From: Haliotis asinina
Taxonomy: Eukaryota; Mollusca; Gastropoda; Lepetellida; Haliotidae
Length of the DNA: 64,000 nt
Direction of reading: 5' to 3'
Assembly (NCBI RefSeq): GCF_037392515.1
Contig: NC_090283.1
Span: forward strand, 13,212,501-13,276,500
In this document: piece by piece, positions 34,840-46,409 of the stretch
How positions within the stretch are numbered: position 1 is the first letter of the stretch
Layout of the letters: every line of letters begins with the position of its first letter
Notes under the pieces: model-generated
The model's database searches: none
The model's input: the letters and a program-made list of their open reading frames with translations, nothing else
What the model was told of the DNA's origin: nothing
Program-made: the position numbers and the translations under genes

Positions 34840-35030
34840 CACACACGCACACACACACACACACACACGCGCACTCACACACATACACACACAAACACAC
34901 ACATACACACACACGCGCGCGCGCGCACGCACACACACATACACACACAAACACACACGCACTCACACAGACACTCACACACACAGATACACACAAACAC
35001 AAACACACACACACAAATAAAAATACAGAT
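34840..35030. repeat. (CA)n/(CG)n compound microsatellite
   Basis: About 190 bp of CA repeats with ACAT, ACTC and a CGCGCGCGCG core at 34914-34926. The THTHTH open frames here are artefacts. The alternating purine-pyrimidine run could adopt Z-DNA. Confidence 0.95.
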
Positions 35031-35406
35031 ACAAAAAATACCAAACATTTTTTATCATCAAAAATGCTGAAGTTAATCAACTTGAACAATTAAGATCTGT
35101 TCCCACGGATTATAGTCGATGAATATTTGAGAGGTTAGAAGACGTATATTTCTAACCTGAGGACTTGCTGATACAACCTGAGATGTCGAACAACTGGCAG
35201 TCTAGACAGCGTACCTTGTGTACCCCACTGATAAGTGTAAATTGGCACGGCTCCTAAGGCCGAGAGCTATGATTGAACAATGCCATATAGAAAAAGGTCA
35301 AATGTAACGTATGTCATGTTTGGAATTACACTTTTTTAGTAAAATAATAGTAATAGTAATTTTTGGTTGAGTCTCATCCTAAATCTTGCGTAGGACTTAC
35401 TAATTC

Positions 35407-35492
35407 CTACGTAGCAGATACAAAATCCCACGTAGGAGATAGTAAGTCATACGTAGGAGATAGTAAGTCATACGTAGGAGATAGCGATAGCG
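35407..35492. repeat. ~21-bp tandem repeat, 3-4 copies
   Basis: Unit 'tacgtaggagatagtaagtca'; the first copies are diverged ('tacgtagcagatacaaaatcc'). Confidence 0.9.
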
Positions 35493-35494
35493 AA

Positions 35495-35585
35495 CACAAC
35501 ACATGGGATGCACGTGCACAACACAGTAGCACAACACACGTGCATGGTTGTCAGGTTTTATTTTGACGGTTTTCATAGGAAAGTA
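35495..35585. repeat. Repeat-family fragment shared with 29545-29655
   Basis: See the entry at 29545. A related 'gaaacacaacacatgttacac' also occurs at ~55478-55498. Confidence 0.6.
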
Positions 35586-35661
35586 CAAGTGGTGATACTT
35601 TCAAAACATTCACTATTATAATACAAACACATATATCACCTAATATTTTCACTAGTTAATT

Positions 35662-35945
35662 ACACCCGTGAAGGTCCAGGGTAGAATAGGCCTTCAGCCA
35701 CCCATGCTGGCCATAAAAGGCGACTATGCTTGTCGTAAGAGGCGACTAACGGGATCGGGTGGTCAGACTCAGAGACTTGGTTGAAACGTCATTCGTTTCC
35801 AGTTGTGCATATCGATGCTCATGTTTTTGATCACTGGATTATCTGGTCCATGGTCGATTATTTACCCGCCACCGCCACATAGCTGGAATTATGCTGAATG
35901 AGGCGTAAAACTCACTCACTAGCTCACTCACTCACTCACTAGTAA
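35662..35945 (+). mobile_element. SINE family B copy (full length)
   Basis: 'acccgtgaaggtccagggtagaataggccttcagccacccatgctggcc', 'ggcgactatgcttgtcgtaagaggcgactaacgggatcgg' and the '(actc)n' tail. Confidence 0.9.
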
Positions 35946-36965
35946 ATTAAAAATGACGTTGCCCTACTCTTTTTAAGAGTATATATAGATCTTGTTTTGA
36001 AACTCGTCTAAACTTACAGCACCAGAAAACGCCGGACAGTACATCTTAAATCTCGATTACCACAAGATTGTTAGAGACAACGCTCATTGTGAAAACAGGT
36101 GAGCCGTTATGTGAACAAACACACGCATGCATCGAATCTCTCACCATTGGTGTTTCTATCATTATTTTTAAATCATCATGAGACAGAACTGTTCTTATAC
36201 CAATGTTCTTTATAACGTCAAAATGACAACATATATTTTTCACGATTTTAAAGCAGTTACATAATCCCATCACCATTGTGGGTAATTGGGATTATTTTTA
36301 TTAAATACCTCAATCCTTCCACACATTACCAGCCCATCTCGATTTTCATCCCCACCCACTGTTTGCTAACGACTTAGAAACACGTTTAGTGCCTTTAGAC
36401 GAGAAAACGAGACAGCGACGAAACAATTCAAAATCGCTTTCTTGTCACTGTTTGTTCTTTCAGACATGAGAATGACAAACTGTAAAAACCACTGAAAAAA
36501 AGATCGTCATTTTCACTTCACTTGATAGTGGTAGCCATTTTCCCCGCGAAATGCCGTTTACCGCGGATGCAAAGGTACGGCATTTCACTCCTTATACATT
36601 ACCCCTAGGTTACTAATTGAGCCATATACTGAGAACTGGGTCTCAGAAGCTCAAGAAGATTCGCGGAAACTCCTCATGTCGGCTCTTTATTCCCACGGAA
36701 GCCGTAAAAGCGACGACCCGTGTCGGTCAAGATTTGTTTGTCAAGCACGCACTGGTATCGTGCGATATTGTGTAATGTATCTGACACAAAGAGGAAATTC
36801 CACAGCACAATCCCCGGGGAAACCCTACGCTCCATGTAAAAATGTAATCATGGCAACTATTGCAAACCGCAAGGAAGTGTCACGTAAGTGCAGAATCAGA
36901 AAATCCCAAGCACTTCTGTTTAAAAAGAGTGATATAATACATTCATTCAGCCAAGCACGCACAGG
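35946..36965. other. Intergenic, nothing supported
   Basis: An open frame 36676-37008 (+) begins with ATG but has no recognisable domain, signal or splice context; its end runs into the tandem duplication at 36967. Confidence 0.4.
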
Positions 36966-36966
36966 T

Positions 36967-37119
36967 GGGGGTAGAGGTCGGGGTGTATCACTTACTTTGT
37001 ATATATAATTTTAGGGGGGTGCGGGACCATTGACACTGTCCATGGAGGTAGAGGTCGGGGTGTATCACTTACTTTGTATATTAATTTTAGGGGTGTGCGG
37101 GACCATTGACACTGTCCAT
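36967..37119. repeat. 77-bp direct tandem duplication
   Basis: 36967-37043 and 37044-37119 share 'ggtagaggtcggggtgtatcacttactttgtat' and 'gtgcgggaccattgacactgtccatg', differing by a few bases and one small indel. Confidence 0.9.
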
Positions 37120-40100
37120 GCAAGTCCATTAAAATCATCATCTCATAACCCATGATGATGGTGAAATATTGATCATTTTGTTTACACATTTCCCCATTAT
37201 CTATAAACAAACGGGGATCGTTTACTAGACGTTGACAGAAATTATGCAGAAAGATGAAACATGAAACAGCTGCATTAGTATCATTGTCCTGGTGAGGCTC
37301 ACTATTCTTTTACATCCCCTTGTTTTGCACACTGTGATTATGATACTGATTAATGTGTTCACTCAATCAGTGTCATGCAGTACATACATGTCTTACAATA
37401 GATAGTATCATTTTCACAGTGGCTCAGTTCGATTACAAGTTCCTAAACCTGCCGATACCTATATCAGACATTTAATGTACAGTCCATGTTGTTCTTGTGG
37501 ATGTCAGTGTGAAAACGCCCTACACTCTTTTTTCATTTGGGATAACTATATTCAGATGTGAACTAATATCTATTTCAGATGTGAACTAATGTGTATTGTT
37601 ATACTTAGGATTATAACGGACGGACACACGGAACTTAGGCACTGTGAAAACCAGAAAATAGTTGAATCCGTCCACGGTTTTATCATCAAGACACAATGCT
37701 TTTAATTGACACCGAAAAATGCTGAACTTAACTTAACTTAACTTAACTTAAAGAAGATTGTTGGAAAGGCCAACCCCAACGTTTTCGAGATGACAAATTT
37801 TCGTTGGAGGAGCCACAAATTAATAAACTTAAAATGCTGTAATATAGTGCCGACCAGACACCACTCCCAAAGAAAAAGAAGTATCAAGATCTCCAGAGAG
37901 AATTGTTCACTCTGGAATACAGACTTACGGTTGACGTATGTTGTATTGCTTAAAGGTGGTATCTCATTGAATGAAATCTGCTTAAAATTATGCAATATGT
38001 GTAATATGAATTGTGACTCTATAGTGATATTAATACAGTAATTACTTAACAGTCAGAACTCAATTGTACATACAACAGAATATATATTCTTCTTGGTAGT
38101 AACTGGTGCAATATTTGATATATTGATATGTCGTATGATATGTTTTCAACTTGAGATTAATAGTGGTAACACCAAATACTAGTAAATTATATCATGAAAT
38201 GTCACATATCAGTTTAGACCTATTTCATTTCTTTTCCACTTCAGTTTTCCTTTCCCACCTTATGCCTGTAAAATATAGAATGGCTTTTGTTCTACTTGCA
38301 GGTAATGTCCCCCAAGCTCACTCCAATGTTTTTTAGAATTCCACTTCGTGGGAACTAACCCTTCTAAAAGCGATCGGTACTTCCATTGCAAATACAGTAA
38401 TCTCATCTCCAGTATGTGACAGTTCACATAAGATATCTTTGTCTAACCACGAAGCGACCCATGAAAGTCCCGGTATAGAATAGGTAAAAGGCGACTATGC
38501 TTGTCGTAAGAGGTGACTAACAGGATCGGGTGGTCAGGATTGCTGACTTGGTTGGCACATGTCATTGGTTCCCAATCGATGCTCATGTAGTTGATCACTG
38601 GATTAACTGGTCCAGACTCAATTATTTAGAGATCGCCACCATATAGGTGAACTATTGTGGCGTGGAACTAAACTCACTAACTCACTCACTCACTCACTGT
38701 AACCATGAAGCATTAATAACGGAATATTATTCCGGAACACATGACTTCTTGCTTGCTACAGCTGTATTCATTGGTCACATGGAAATGCTAAAATACAAAG
38801 AAACCAAGTATCGTAGGCAGAGCGAGTAAGTGAGCTGAGTTTTACACCAGATATAGGCTTCATGACGAGTAATCCTTTAACCACCAGGTTAACGGCCGCT
38901 CACATATGCTGCGAGTTATTTTGACTATTAAGACTCAGTGTATATTAGCGCATTTCGCCATAGCGACAAATTCAGCCTGAATAAAGGGTGCAAGGTGTTA
39001 GACATGTGAATCCAACACTTTTGTTCTGATGGGTGAATCCCCTTTTCAATCTCATATTTTCATGTCCCCAATTTCCTCTCATGTATTGATGCTGCACTCA
39101 GAGCAAATTTTCCACAGAGAACTTCCTTGTTGATGGGGTATAAAGGGGATAGTGTAGCGCAAGGTACATTCTCGTCACGGACCTGGGCTCAAGACACACG
39201 CTACCCTACATCAAGTTGTACAGACAGCTGAGCGAAAACGGACGGGGTAGGCCGCCTCCTGGTATGCATGTTTTTTGTTTGTTTGTTTGTCAACACATTC
39301 AGATATATTCCGACTTGTTGAAGTCGTGAGTGAGTGTGGTTTTGCGCCGCTCTTAGCAATATTTCAGCAATAATCGAGGTGGGTTGTGGGGGTATGGTGG
39401 AGGTGGGGGATGGGGTGGGGTGGGGTGGTAGCTGAGTGGTTAAAGCGTTCCTCGTCACGAACATATTAATAATGCCAGCTGTAAGTCTGTACACTAGGGT
39501 ACTGTTTATGGTGTCCCTGCTCGAGTATTGCTACACTTGGTGTTAATGGCTTACGATCTACCCTACAGCGCACGTCAGCAACAGGGCATAGTCCGTCTGG
39601 CCCCAAAGCGGTCAGACGAATTGCAGTCTAACTCGAAAACTAATAAACATAAAATACTTAATGAAAACATCATACCAAGTACGTGAGGTTTTTGCAGCAT
39701 TTGTGTCCTAAAACATACAAGCGTTTTCTTAGCAATCTATCATTACAATATTGACAAAGTTTGCTATTTGTTACAAGGAAGGAGTGCAGAGAATGGAACA
39801 GCCAGGTGTGCGAGACAGGATGGAGATGGTACAGCAAGGGTTAATGAATATAACACCTGGGTGTCCCTTTCTAAGTTTAGTAGTTTTCGAGATAGACTGC
39901 ATTTTATCTGTCCGCTTTTCAGCTAAATGAGTTATAGCACGTGTCTCGCTGAGCTATGAAAATATATAACATATATTTAGTTCTATATACATGTAAATGA
40001 ATCACAGAAAACCTGGGAAGAGTCCAGGCTTCGTGTATACTGCCTACCGTTACCATTTGCATACAAATATACATATGTGTCCTGGATGAAAATCCGGTTC

Positions 40101-40300
40101 TTGTAGCTGCTAAGACCAGCAATATATAACAACTATCTGTCAATGAGCCATCTTCGACTCGCCAAGTTTACTGTCTGTTCTGTGTCGGCTAGATATCTTC
40201 TGAGAAGCTCCTTTCGACATTTCAGTTTGTTTGGGACGGACGTCCAGGGATGCATTCTAATCTGTACGTTCCACAGAAGTATGATCTTGTAGTTGTTTGA
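37120..40300. other. Gene-free stretch with repeats
   Basis: Contains an (AACTT)5 microsatellite at 37725-37750, SINE B at 38452-38698 and a SINE A tail fragment at ~39325-39380. A motif related to 'ttttcgagttagactgcaattc' appears near 39605-39645 (complement), 39885-39905 and again at 49396-49430. No coding sequence seen. Confidence 0.5.
38452..38698 (+). mobile_element. SINE family B copy
   Basis: 'cgacccatgaaagtcccggtatagaataggtaaaaggcgactatgc...' to 'gtggcgtggaactaaactcactaactcactcactcactc'. Confidence 0.88.
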
Positions 40301-40362
40301 TCGGAATAATATTTAAATGTATGCTATTTCAACGTTATTTCAGCCCACCGGTTACTCCGACG

Positions 40363-41092
40363 ATGGCACTCACAAGCATGCTGATTTGCTTCCTCTTGAT
40401 GCTCATTTTGACCTTGACCTTGACCATGGAATCAGGGCCGTCATCAGCACGTGATGGGGACTCACACGGAGGGGACACCTATATGGAAGATCAAGTACTT
40501 CGGAGAATGAAAAGAGCACGTTTTGGAATGAGAACACCCAGTTTTCATTTTAAACCAATCGAGGTCAAGCCACCGCGTAAACTGACTATCGACGAATCGC
40601 CGAGACTCAGGACAGATTCTGACAGTGATGATGTGCGGAGTCACAGACACAGTCACAGTCACGACTCGCGACGACAGAATGATGCCAACACTGACATCGA
40701 CGACGCCAACGACCCACATAACGACAAACCAATGTACAGAGAGACAAGGGAGCAGGTAGATGGATTTACCGCCAAGATTAATCACCCGAAAAAGCACGTG
40801 TTTAGGCAGAAGTTCCGAGAGGCGATGAAGAGAGCTTACGAGGGATCCGCATCTGCTCGCAATAAACTCAAGAAAACTGCTAAACTTCTTTTGGAGTATG
40901 GTCCAGACTTCTTTGATCTTGGGAGCTCCATCATGGAGATGGTCATGGTGGCAGAGGAGTTGCAGGCGTCACTCCAGCCGCAGGCGGAACCCACACACAG
41001 CACTGCACGGGACCAGTATGAAGCAGTCGACAGCGCGGCAGACGACAATCTGGTTCTCCTTTTACAGGCGATGCTGCAGCAGCATAGTTCAG
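40363..41092 (+). CDS. Exon 1 of the putative GPI-anchored protein
   Basis: Contains the signal peptide and nearly all of the mature chain. The reading frame continues 20 nt past the proposed donor to a TAG at 41110-41112, which would be an alternative non-anchored ending. Confidence 0.65.
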
Positions 41093-41645
41093 GTATTAAG
41101 TTGGAAAAATAGTCCACTGCATGACCATTAGTGAATTAATTTGAACTAGGACAACCTCAAACTCTAAAAAATATATTCACAGGGTGTAGGAATATGCGGA
41201 ATCAAACGGGATGTGCTTATAGATACAGGATTCACTAGCTTGTTTGAATGTGTGAATGTATTGTCTAGCTCAATGTGTCCTATGTTTAAATGATAGTTCT
41301 TTATACGAACTCCAGTGAAACGTGCATTTGTGTTTGTTGCTAATACCGGTATCGCCAACAATGTTTCAGGTATATAACGGTAGCGTGAACGCTCTTCAGT
41401 CAGTCATACATAACCCATAAACAAGAACAGAATCTGCTATCTGCTTATTTGATGATGCCCCATTAGAGAGATTAGTCATTATAATTACCCCATCACCGCT
41501 GCAGGATCGTGCATACCTTCTTAAACCTATTTCAGTGTAATACTGTTTGACTGTTTCAGGTTCAGGATCGGATCTCCATGGCAACGGAATCTTCCCTGGA
41601 AACGTTGTCGTAATTGTTGCAGTGCACGCCCTGGTTTACCTGTAG
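40363..41645 (+). CDS. Putative secreted, GPI-anchored, His/Asp-rich protein (two exons)
   Basis: Exon 1 is 40363-41092; exon 2 is 41560-41645 (g|gtatta donor, 'actgtttcag' acceptor, phase 1). Together they give 271 residues. ATG 40363 starts a signal peptide (MALTSMLICFLLMLILTLTL). A basic RRMKR site follows, then PSFHFKPIEVKPPRK, a His/Asp/Ser-rich stretch (SHRHSHSHDSRRQNDANTDI), a basic amphipathic region (FRQKFREAMKRAYEG) and LLEYGPDFFDLGSSIMEMVM. Spliced, the C-terminus is GNGIFPGNVVVIVAVHALVY plus Leu: a small-residue site and a hydrophobic tail with no charged tail, as in GPI-anchor signals. Without splicing it would end SGIKLEK with no anchor. I do not recognise the family. The His/Asp region suggests metal binding (inference). 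Further 5' exons are possible, since 'cgttatttcag' lies just upstream at 40342. Confidence 0.65.
41560..41645 (+). CDS. Exon 2 of the putative GPI-anchored protein
   Basis: 86 nt between the acceptor 'gactgtttcag' and TAG 41643-41645, encoding SGSDLHGNGIFPGNVVVIVA then VHALVYL. It is too short to be found by length alone and rests on phase match, acceptor quality and the classic tail. Confidence 0.6.
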
Positions 41646-41768
41646 AAACACTCACCCGTACTTATTTGAAATGTGAGTTCAGAAGTGAAAAATTCAAACT
41701 TTCTATGTGTCAATTCGTGACAAAATAATATGTTCTTGAGCAGTATAGAAAGAAATATTATCTGCTTG

Positions 41769-41774
41769 AATAAA
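41769..41774 (+). terminator. Candidate polyadenylation signal AATAAA
   Basis: AATAAA 124 nt downstream of the exon-2 stop, at a normal distance for the 3' end of the GPI-protein gene. Confidence 0.5.
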
Positions 41775-42101
41775 ATTATATTTTGAAATTTCTCCATGTC
41801 TGTTCTATTAAGACTTACAATGATAACAATTCCACACAACCAATGAGAACTCTTGCCTGCATCAAGTCTGTGAGAACAATTGGCTCTGTAAGAAAAATTG
41901 CAAGAGTTGTGTCCCCTAGGATTGCCAGGAACCCGAAATCGTGGGATCTCATGCCATTACAGCACCTAATAATCTGACACGTTCTGATAAGATGTGAAAA
42001 GGTGCTTACTCAATTCTAGATTTGTTTAGATATTCATTGCTCTGTTATGAATCTGAGAAGTCCAGTAACAGATTCCTGGGCCATCTGAGAGTATGTGGAG
42101 A

Positions 42102-42260
42102 GTGTGAGTGAGTGCGTGAGTGCGTGAGTGCGTGAGTGCGTGAGTGAGTCTTACGCCACTTTTAGCAATATTCACGCAGTATGACGGCGGAGGACACCAG
42201 GAATGGGCTTCATACATTGTGTCCATTAGGAGAAGAGAACCTGGGTCTTGAACACCGAGA
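42102..42260 (-). mobile_element. SINE family A copy
   Basis: 'gtgagtgagtgcgtgagt...cttacgccacttttagcaatattcacgc', 'ggacaccaggaatgggcttcatacattgtgtcc', then a degraded head. Confidence 0.85.
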
Positions 42261-42489
42261 TACAACTGAAAGATGTCATTCACCATTGCGTTGTCTCCAC
42301 ACCTGCTGATTTCGCTGATTGTGTATCAGGTACACTGAGACATTGGGTATTCCCATACTGGTTTGACTGATCCAGATACAAGCCGTGAGAGGGATGGAGT
42401 TCTGGCAGTAAAACAACACTCATTCATTTTGGGAATTTGCATTGCCATTACTTTTGTTCTAAACACAATTCGCCCCTAAGTGAATAGTA

Positions 42490-42778
42490 AAGTGTGTTAG
42501 TGTGTGAGTGAGTGTGCGAGAGGGTTAGTGAGTGTGTGTGAGAGAGGGTGAGTGAGTGAGTGTGTGAGTGTGTAAGTGAGTGTGTGAGAGGGTGACTGAG
42601 TGAGTGTATGAGAAGGTGGGTGTGTGAGTGAGTGGGTGTGAGTGAGAGTGAGTGAGTGACAAAGAGGGTGAGTGAGTTTGTGAGAGAGTAGGTGAGTGAG
42701 TGAGTGGGTGTCTGAGAGGGTGAGTGACTGTGTGAGAGAGTGAGTGTGTGAGAGGGTGAGTGAGTGAGTGTCAGATCG
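42490..42778. repeat. (GTGAGT)-type minisatellite, ~290 bp
   Basis: Irregular array of 'gtgagtgagtgtgtgagagg'. It looks like an expanded SINE (ACTC)n tail. The open frames on the minus strand (THSLTHS...) are artefacts. Confidence 0.9.
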
Positions 42779-42879
42779 TGGTGCATGGTTGTTTGTTTGT
42801 ACACGTGCGTTGGTACATTGTGTTTTACGCTTTAACAATATTTGTAATTATTATCGTTACTGCTGGCAAAATAAACGCT

Positions 42880-43860
42880 CAACACATTGTACCATTTGGT
42901 AAATGTTTTATCAAATGGTTACCCCAGCATTCCTTCCCCTAAAGAAAGAACAAAATGCATCCCTACTCTGGCACATGATTGTGCCAAATGGGAACCATTC
43001 TGCTAAAAATGGTAGACGCTATCTTGAATTATTAAACAGTCACCTGGCTATTATGTTACGTGTTTCGTTGTTTCGTGAAGCGAAATGGAAGTGACTGCTG
43101 GTACGTGCCGACTCATGGTTGATAGGTAGGTGCGGTTTTAGGGAGACCTTGGGACTTAATGGCCTACATGCTTCCAACACTTAACAAACTGTTATATTTT
43201 TGTTCAGCTGAATTTCGTCTTACTTACTCGTTTTAACCTCTTTAACAATCACAAGCTAATTTCATCGCCAAATGGAATTGTTTAGTTAAGCTAAAAGAAA
43301 CGACAACATTTTTTTACATTAAGTTGAATATAGATGTATACACACATCGAAGCTGTACACATTTACAAGTTATCTCCCTTACTGAGAGCAGTTTGACAGC
43401 TGATACATGCTGGACCAGAACTACACAGTATTATATATAAATGTCCACTGGTTATGACTATGTCAAATGTTTTGGTATTAATTAGTGACCGAGTTTAGTT
43501 GTAGATCCCACTCAGCAATATCTGGTGATTCAACACCATGCGCATGGATCTACGCAACTGGGATAAAATGATATGTGTCGCCCAAGTCACAGTGACTGTA
43601 TTCCACAGTGAGAGAAACGAACGGAATGTTTTTTTCAGTTCTGCTCAGGTAAATAGTACTACCACAAATTTCAGTAGAAGCCAAATTGTTGCCAAACAAT
43701 ATTCTTTTCAGAAAGCCGAAACTACCAAAAAGCAACAACACTACTGTAACGCTACACACAACATCGTTAAGTCAGGTTCTCTCGGGTTTTCTTCCAAAGC
43801 AATGACAGAACTCTCAAGGCGATTTCTTGAGTAGGAACTATTTATTACTTACAGGAATTT
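42880..43860. other. Intergenic, nothing supported
   Basis: Small hairpin 'accatttggtaaatgttttatcaaatggt' at ~42891-42920. Short open frames near 42903 and 43538 have no protein-like features. A SINE B-like scrap is visible at ~43490-43560. Confidence 0.4.
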
Positions 43861-43984
43861 TTGATTTCTACGTTGCAAGACAGCCCACGCGAGTCCCCAG
43901 GCCAGTACACCGAGGCCATGCACTGGTCCGATTGCTGAGAAGCTCCATTATGCTCTGTCCATCGCCTGGGGTGCTTTTATACCC

Positions 43985-44240
43985 ATTCCCCAGCATCCGG
44001 ATCACGTATCAGCCAGTGGTCAATAGAAGGACTAGTGTCATCCTGTCTAACACCGTTGACGTTTGATGGTGATCAACATGCGATAACAAATTGCTAATAA
44101 TTATTGGCGTTACATATCAGCTAGTGTCATCCTGTCCACCACTGTCGATGATTGATCATAACCAGCATGCGATACCAAGTTGTTAACTGGAGTTGCATAT
44201 CAACTAGTTTCCTCCCGTCCATCACTGTCGATGACTGGTG
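43985..44240. repeat. Degenerate ~100-bp tandem repeat, 3 units
   Basis: 'atcagccag/tgtcatcctgtc...ac(c/t)gt(t/c)gatg' recurs at about 44006, 44115 and 44200, with 'ccagcatgcgat' between units. Confidence 0.6.
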
Positions 44241-44346
44241 GGATGATCCTGGCACGGATCCTTATAGTCTATGTATCGTCCGGTGAATCGTCAGTAGTTG
44301 TTCCTTTGCGTTGTGTCTTCATTGATATATTCCAGCTGGATGGTAT

Positions 44347-44640
44347 CTACCTACATCTAGCTTTATAAGATCCGCTGTGTCTGCCCAGCATCCAGGCCCG
44401 GATACAAAGATCGTACCTTGGGATGCCGTTTCCCAGTCCTTCCGTCGTTCCTCCCGCCAGCAATGGTGCAGAGGGTAACCGCTCTCTTGGCACCATCTCT
44501 AGGTCCGGATCGGATCGGGGGTGTCTACCAAATCTGAACTTTTTGGCGAACCAGGGTCTATGTACTAGACCTAGTGTAATCATGGTAACGATTATCAGTG
44601 TAACCACTATGCCGAGTTGAAGAGTATTATGAGAGCCGCA
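44347..44640 (-). pseudogene. Possible exon or remnant with a membrane anchor
   Basis: Minus-strand frame reading TCGSHNTLQLGIVVTLIIVT then MITLGLVHRPWFAKKFRFGR and about 60 polar residues to a TAG at 44347. The hydrophobic-then-basic pattern looks like the end of a type I membrane protein. A TGA closes the frame upstream near 44670 and 'aaaccag' could be an acceptor. I find no start or partner exon. Could equally be chance or retroelement-derived. Confidence 0.25.
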
Positions 44641-44984
44641 TGTTTCTGGTTTCCCGTTTCAATATTCCCATCCCAGTTCCGTACGAGTGACAGTTCTTTA
44701 AAAAGGCGTTTCATAGGTATAGATCGTATATCACTATACTAATAACATCAGGTAATGTAATGCCGATTCATTCACTAACTAAAACTACCTACAACATTGA
44801 CCATTACCAGAACGTGGATACAATGAGTAACTATAAAATACCATATGAAACAACCCCAAGACAACTATATACAATGATCCGTAACCCTGCCACTATGTAG
44901 CCTTATAGCAGCTCGGCTACTGCTTTAAGTAATGCTTTGACCGATTCCTTTGTTTGGGTCGGTTTCACGTTACAGTGTCATTGT

Positions 44985-45390
44985 CCATTTGGGAGTGATA
45001 ATTCTCTACCGGGTCTTCAGGATCACTGGATTCTCTCAATCGGAAACAACACTCGTGTCCATGGGCTTTTGCTTCATGCGTTTTGCTATTTCTGCAAGTG
45101 GAATGTTGTTGTCTACATCATCTGAATCAGGTCTCCCCTGTAGGTATCTCCTAACTATAAGTTGAGATCCTGCAGTCACGTGCTTCGTGACCTACTCGAC
45201 TGCAATTCTGGCAACGTGGGCAGGGTCGGAAGTGATCAACTTCCATAGGCTCAACTTGCCTGTCATGAGTTTCACTGGAACTACCCTTACCTACTCATAG
45301 AGCGAACCTAGCCCTAAGGTTCTGTTCATTTGTGGCGGCTGTCGCTGAATTGGGCGGATATTCGCGCATAACCTTCATTTTCATTGGTCA
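44985..45390 (-). mobile_element. Retroelement gag-like remnant with CCHC zinc knuckle
   Basis: On the minus strand 45172-45214 encodes CQNCSRVGHEARDC, a perfect C-x2-C-x4-H-x4-C knuckle, preceded by QVEPMEVDHFRPCPR. After a frameshift, LIVRRYLQGRPDSDDVDNNI and AEIAKRMKQKPM follow, and upstream EQNLRARFAL is cut by a TGA. The mix of a knuckle, basic and acidic segments and broken frames fits an old gag or LINE ORF1 fragment. Confidence 0.6.
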
Positions 45391-45589
45391 TGACCCAACC
45401 CGTCTATGGAAAGTCCCACCAACCGCCGTTCAATGGCAACACCATTGTCACCATCTTGCCTAAACCCCATGTAAATATATTTGATTCATCTAATTTCCAT
45501 AATTTCGGCGCAAAATCAAAGTCTAATCGATAAAGCAAATACACAACGAGATTGTCCAATTGGGCAGTTTTCCGTGTACGGTATGTGTA

Positions 45590-45662
45590 TCGTGCCTGAA
45601 TACCCTGCAACATAGTTTCCATGGTAACACATGGCTTTGTTTCTGTACTCGGCACAATGAAC
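45590..45662 (-). repeat. Second copy of the 57-bp exon segment (see 49497-49553)
   Basis: 'gtacagaaacaaagc..tgtgttaccatggaaactatgttgcagggtattcaggcacgat' matches 49540-49612 with only a few differences, in the same orientation. It is followed by a different sequence lacking the gtaagt donor. Dispersed duplication of part of the minus-strand gene, or both are copies of one repeat. Confidence 0.75.
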
Positions 45663-46409
45663 ATTAGACATTTTATCATATACATGCAGTATGAAAACTA
45701 GACAGTCAACTCATACATTTATCGGACACATCTACTAGTGAACTTGACATCGTAAAGTAACTGAATACAAGAAGTTCCTAAATGCTGGATTCTGGGATAA
45801 TTTATCCCCTGGTTAAGCCTTGTAATTTACAGGAGGAGTCGACAGATCTGAGCCTAACACAGTGTAAACTTCTAAGAGTGGCACATCCATCTCTACACAC
45901 TCCATACTAGAGGAAGTGTTTCATAACAGTATATCACACACAGCTTTCAATTTAACCACATCGGGACCCGTGATGTAATAAGCTGACATGGTAGGATTGT
46001 ACATTGGACATTATGCGTGTAGATGAATTGACCGAGAGGAAAAACACAAAACAAACACTCTGTGGGGAATTTAAATAATTTCAAACACAACAGGACTGAT
46101 TAGAATGAAGAAACGGACAGTTCAGTAACTCATTTCTTTGTTGACACAAGAACCATTGCACGTTTAAACTAGGACATTTTATGTCCGCGTCAGTCACTTT
46201 CATTGTCTAACTGAACTGACATCAACATGTCTATTTTCACAGCTACAAATATTGTATTCCAATCCATAAGCTTTACGTGGATATCAATTTTACAGAGTGA
46301 AAATAAAATATGTCAAGATATTCATGATATGAAACACCTTTTTACTCAATAATCAACTCAGAAATGTGTGAAATGTTTCATAAAGTGATCAGTTATTACA
46401 TAATAATAA

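Noticed and set aside
34745-35089. Open frames rich in HTHTHT or VCVCVC
   Set aside because: CA/CG microsatellite.
36676-37008. 110-codon frame ending in a Gly/Arg stretch
   Set aside because: C-terminus is the 77-bp tandem duplication; no other support.
42448-42838. LTHSLTHS-rich minus-strand frames
   Set aside because: GTGAGT minisatellite.
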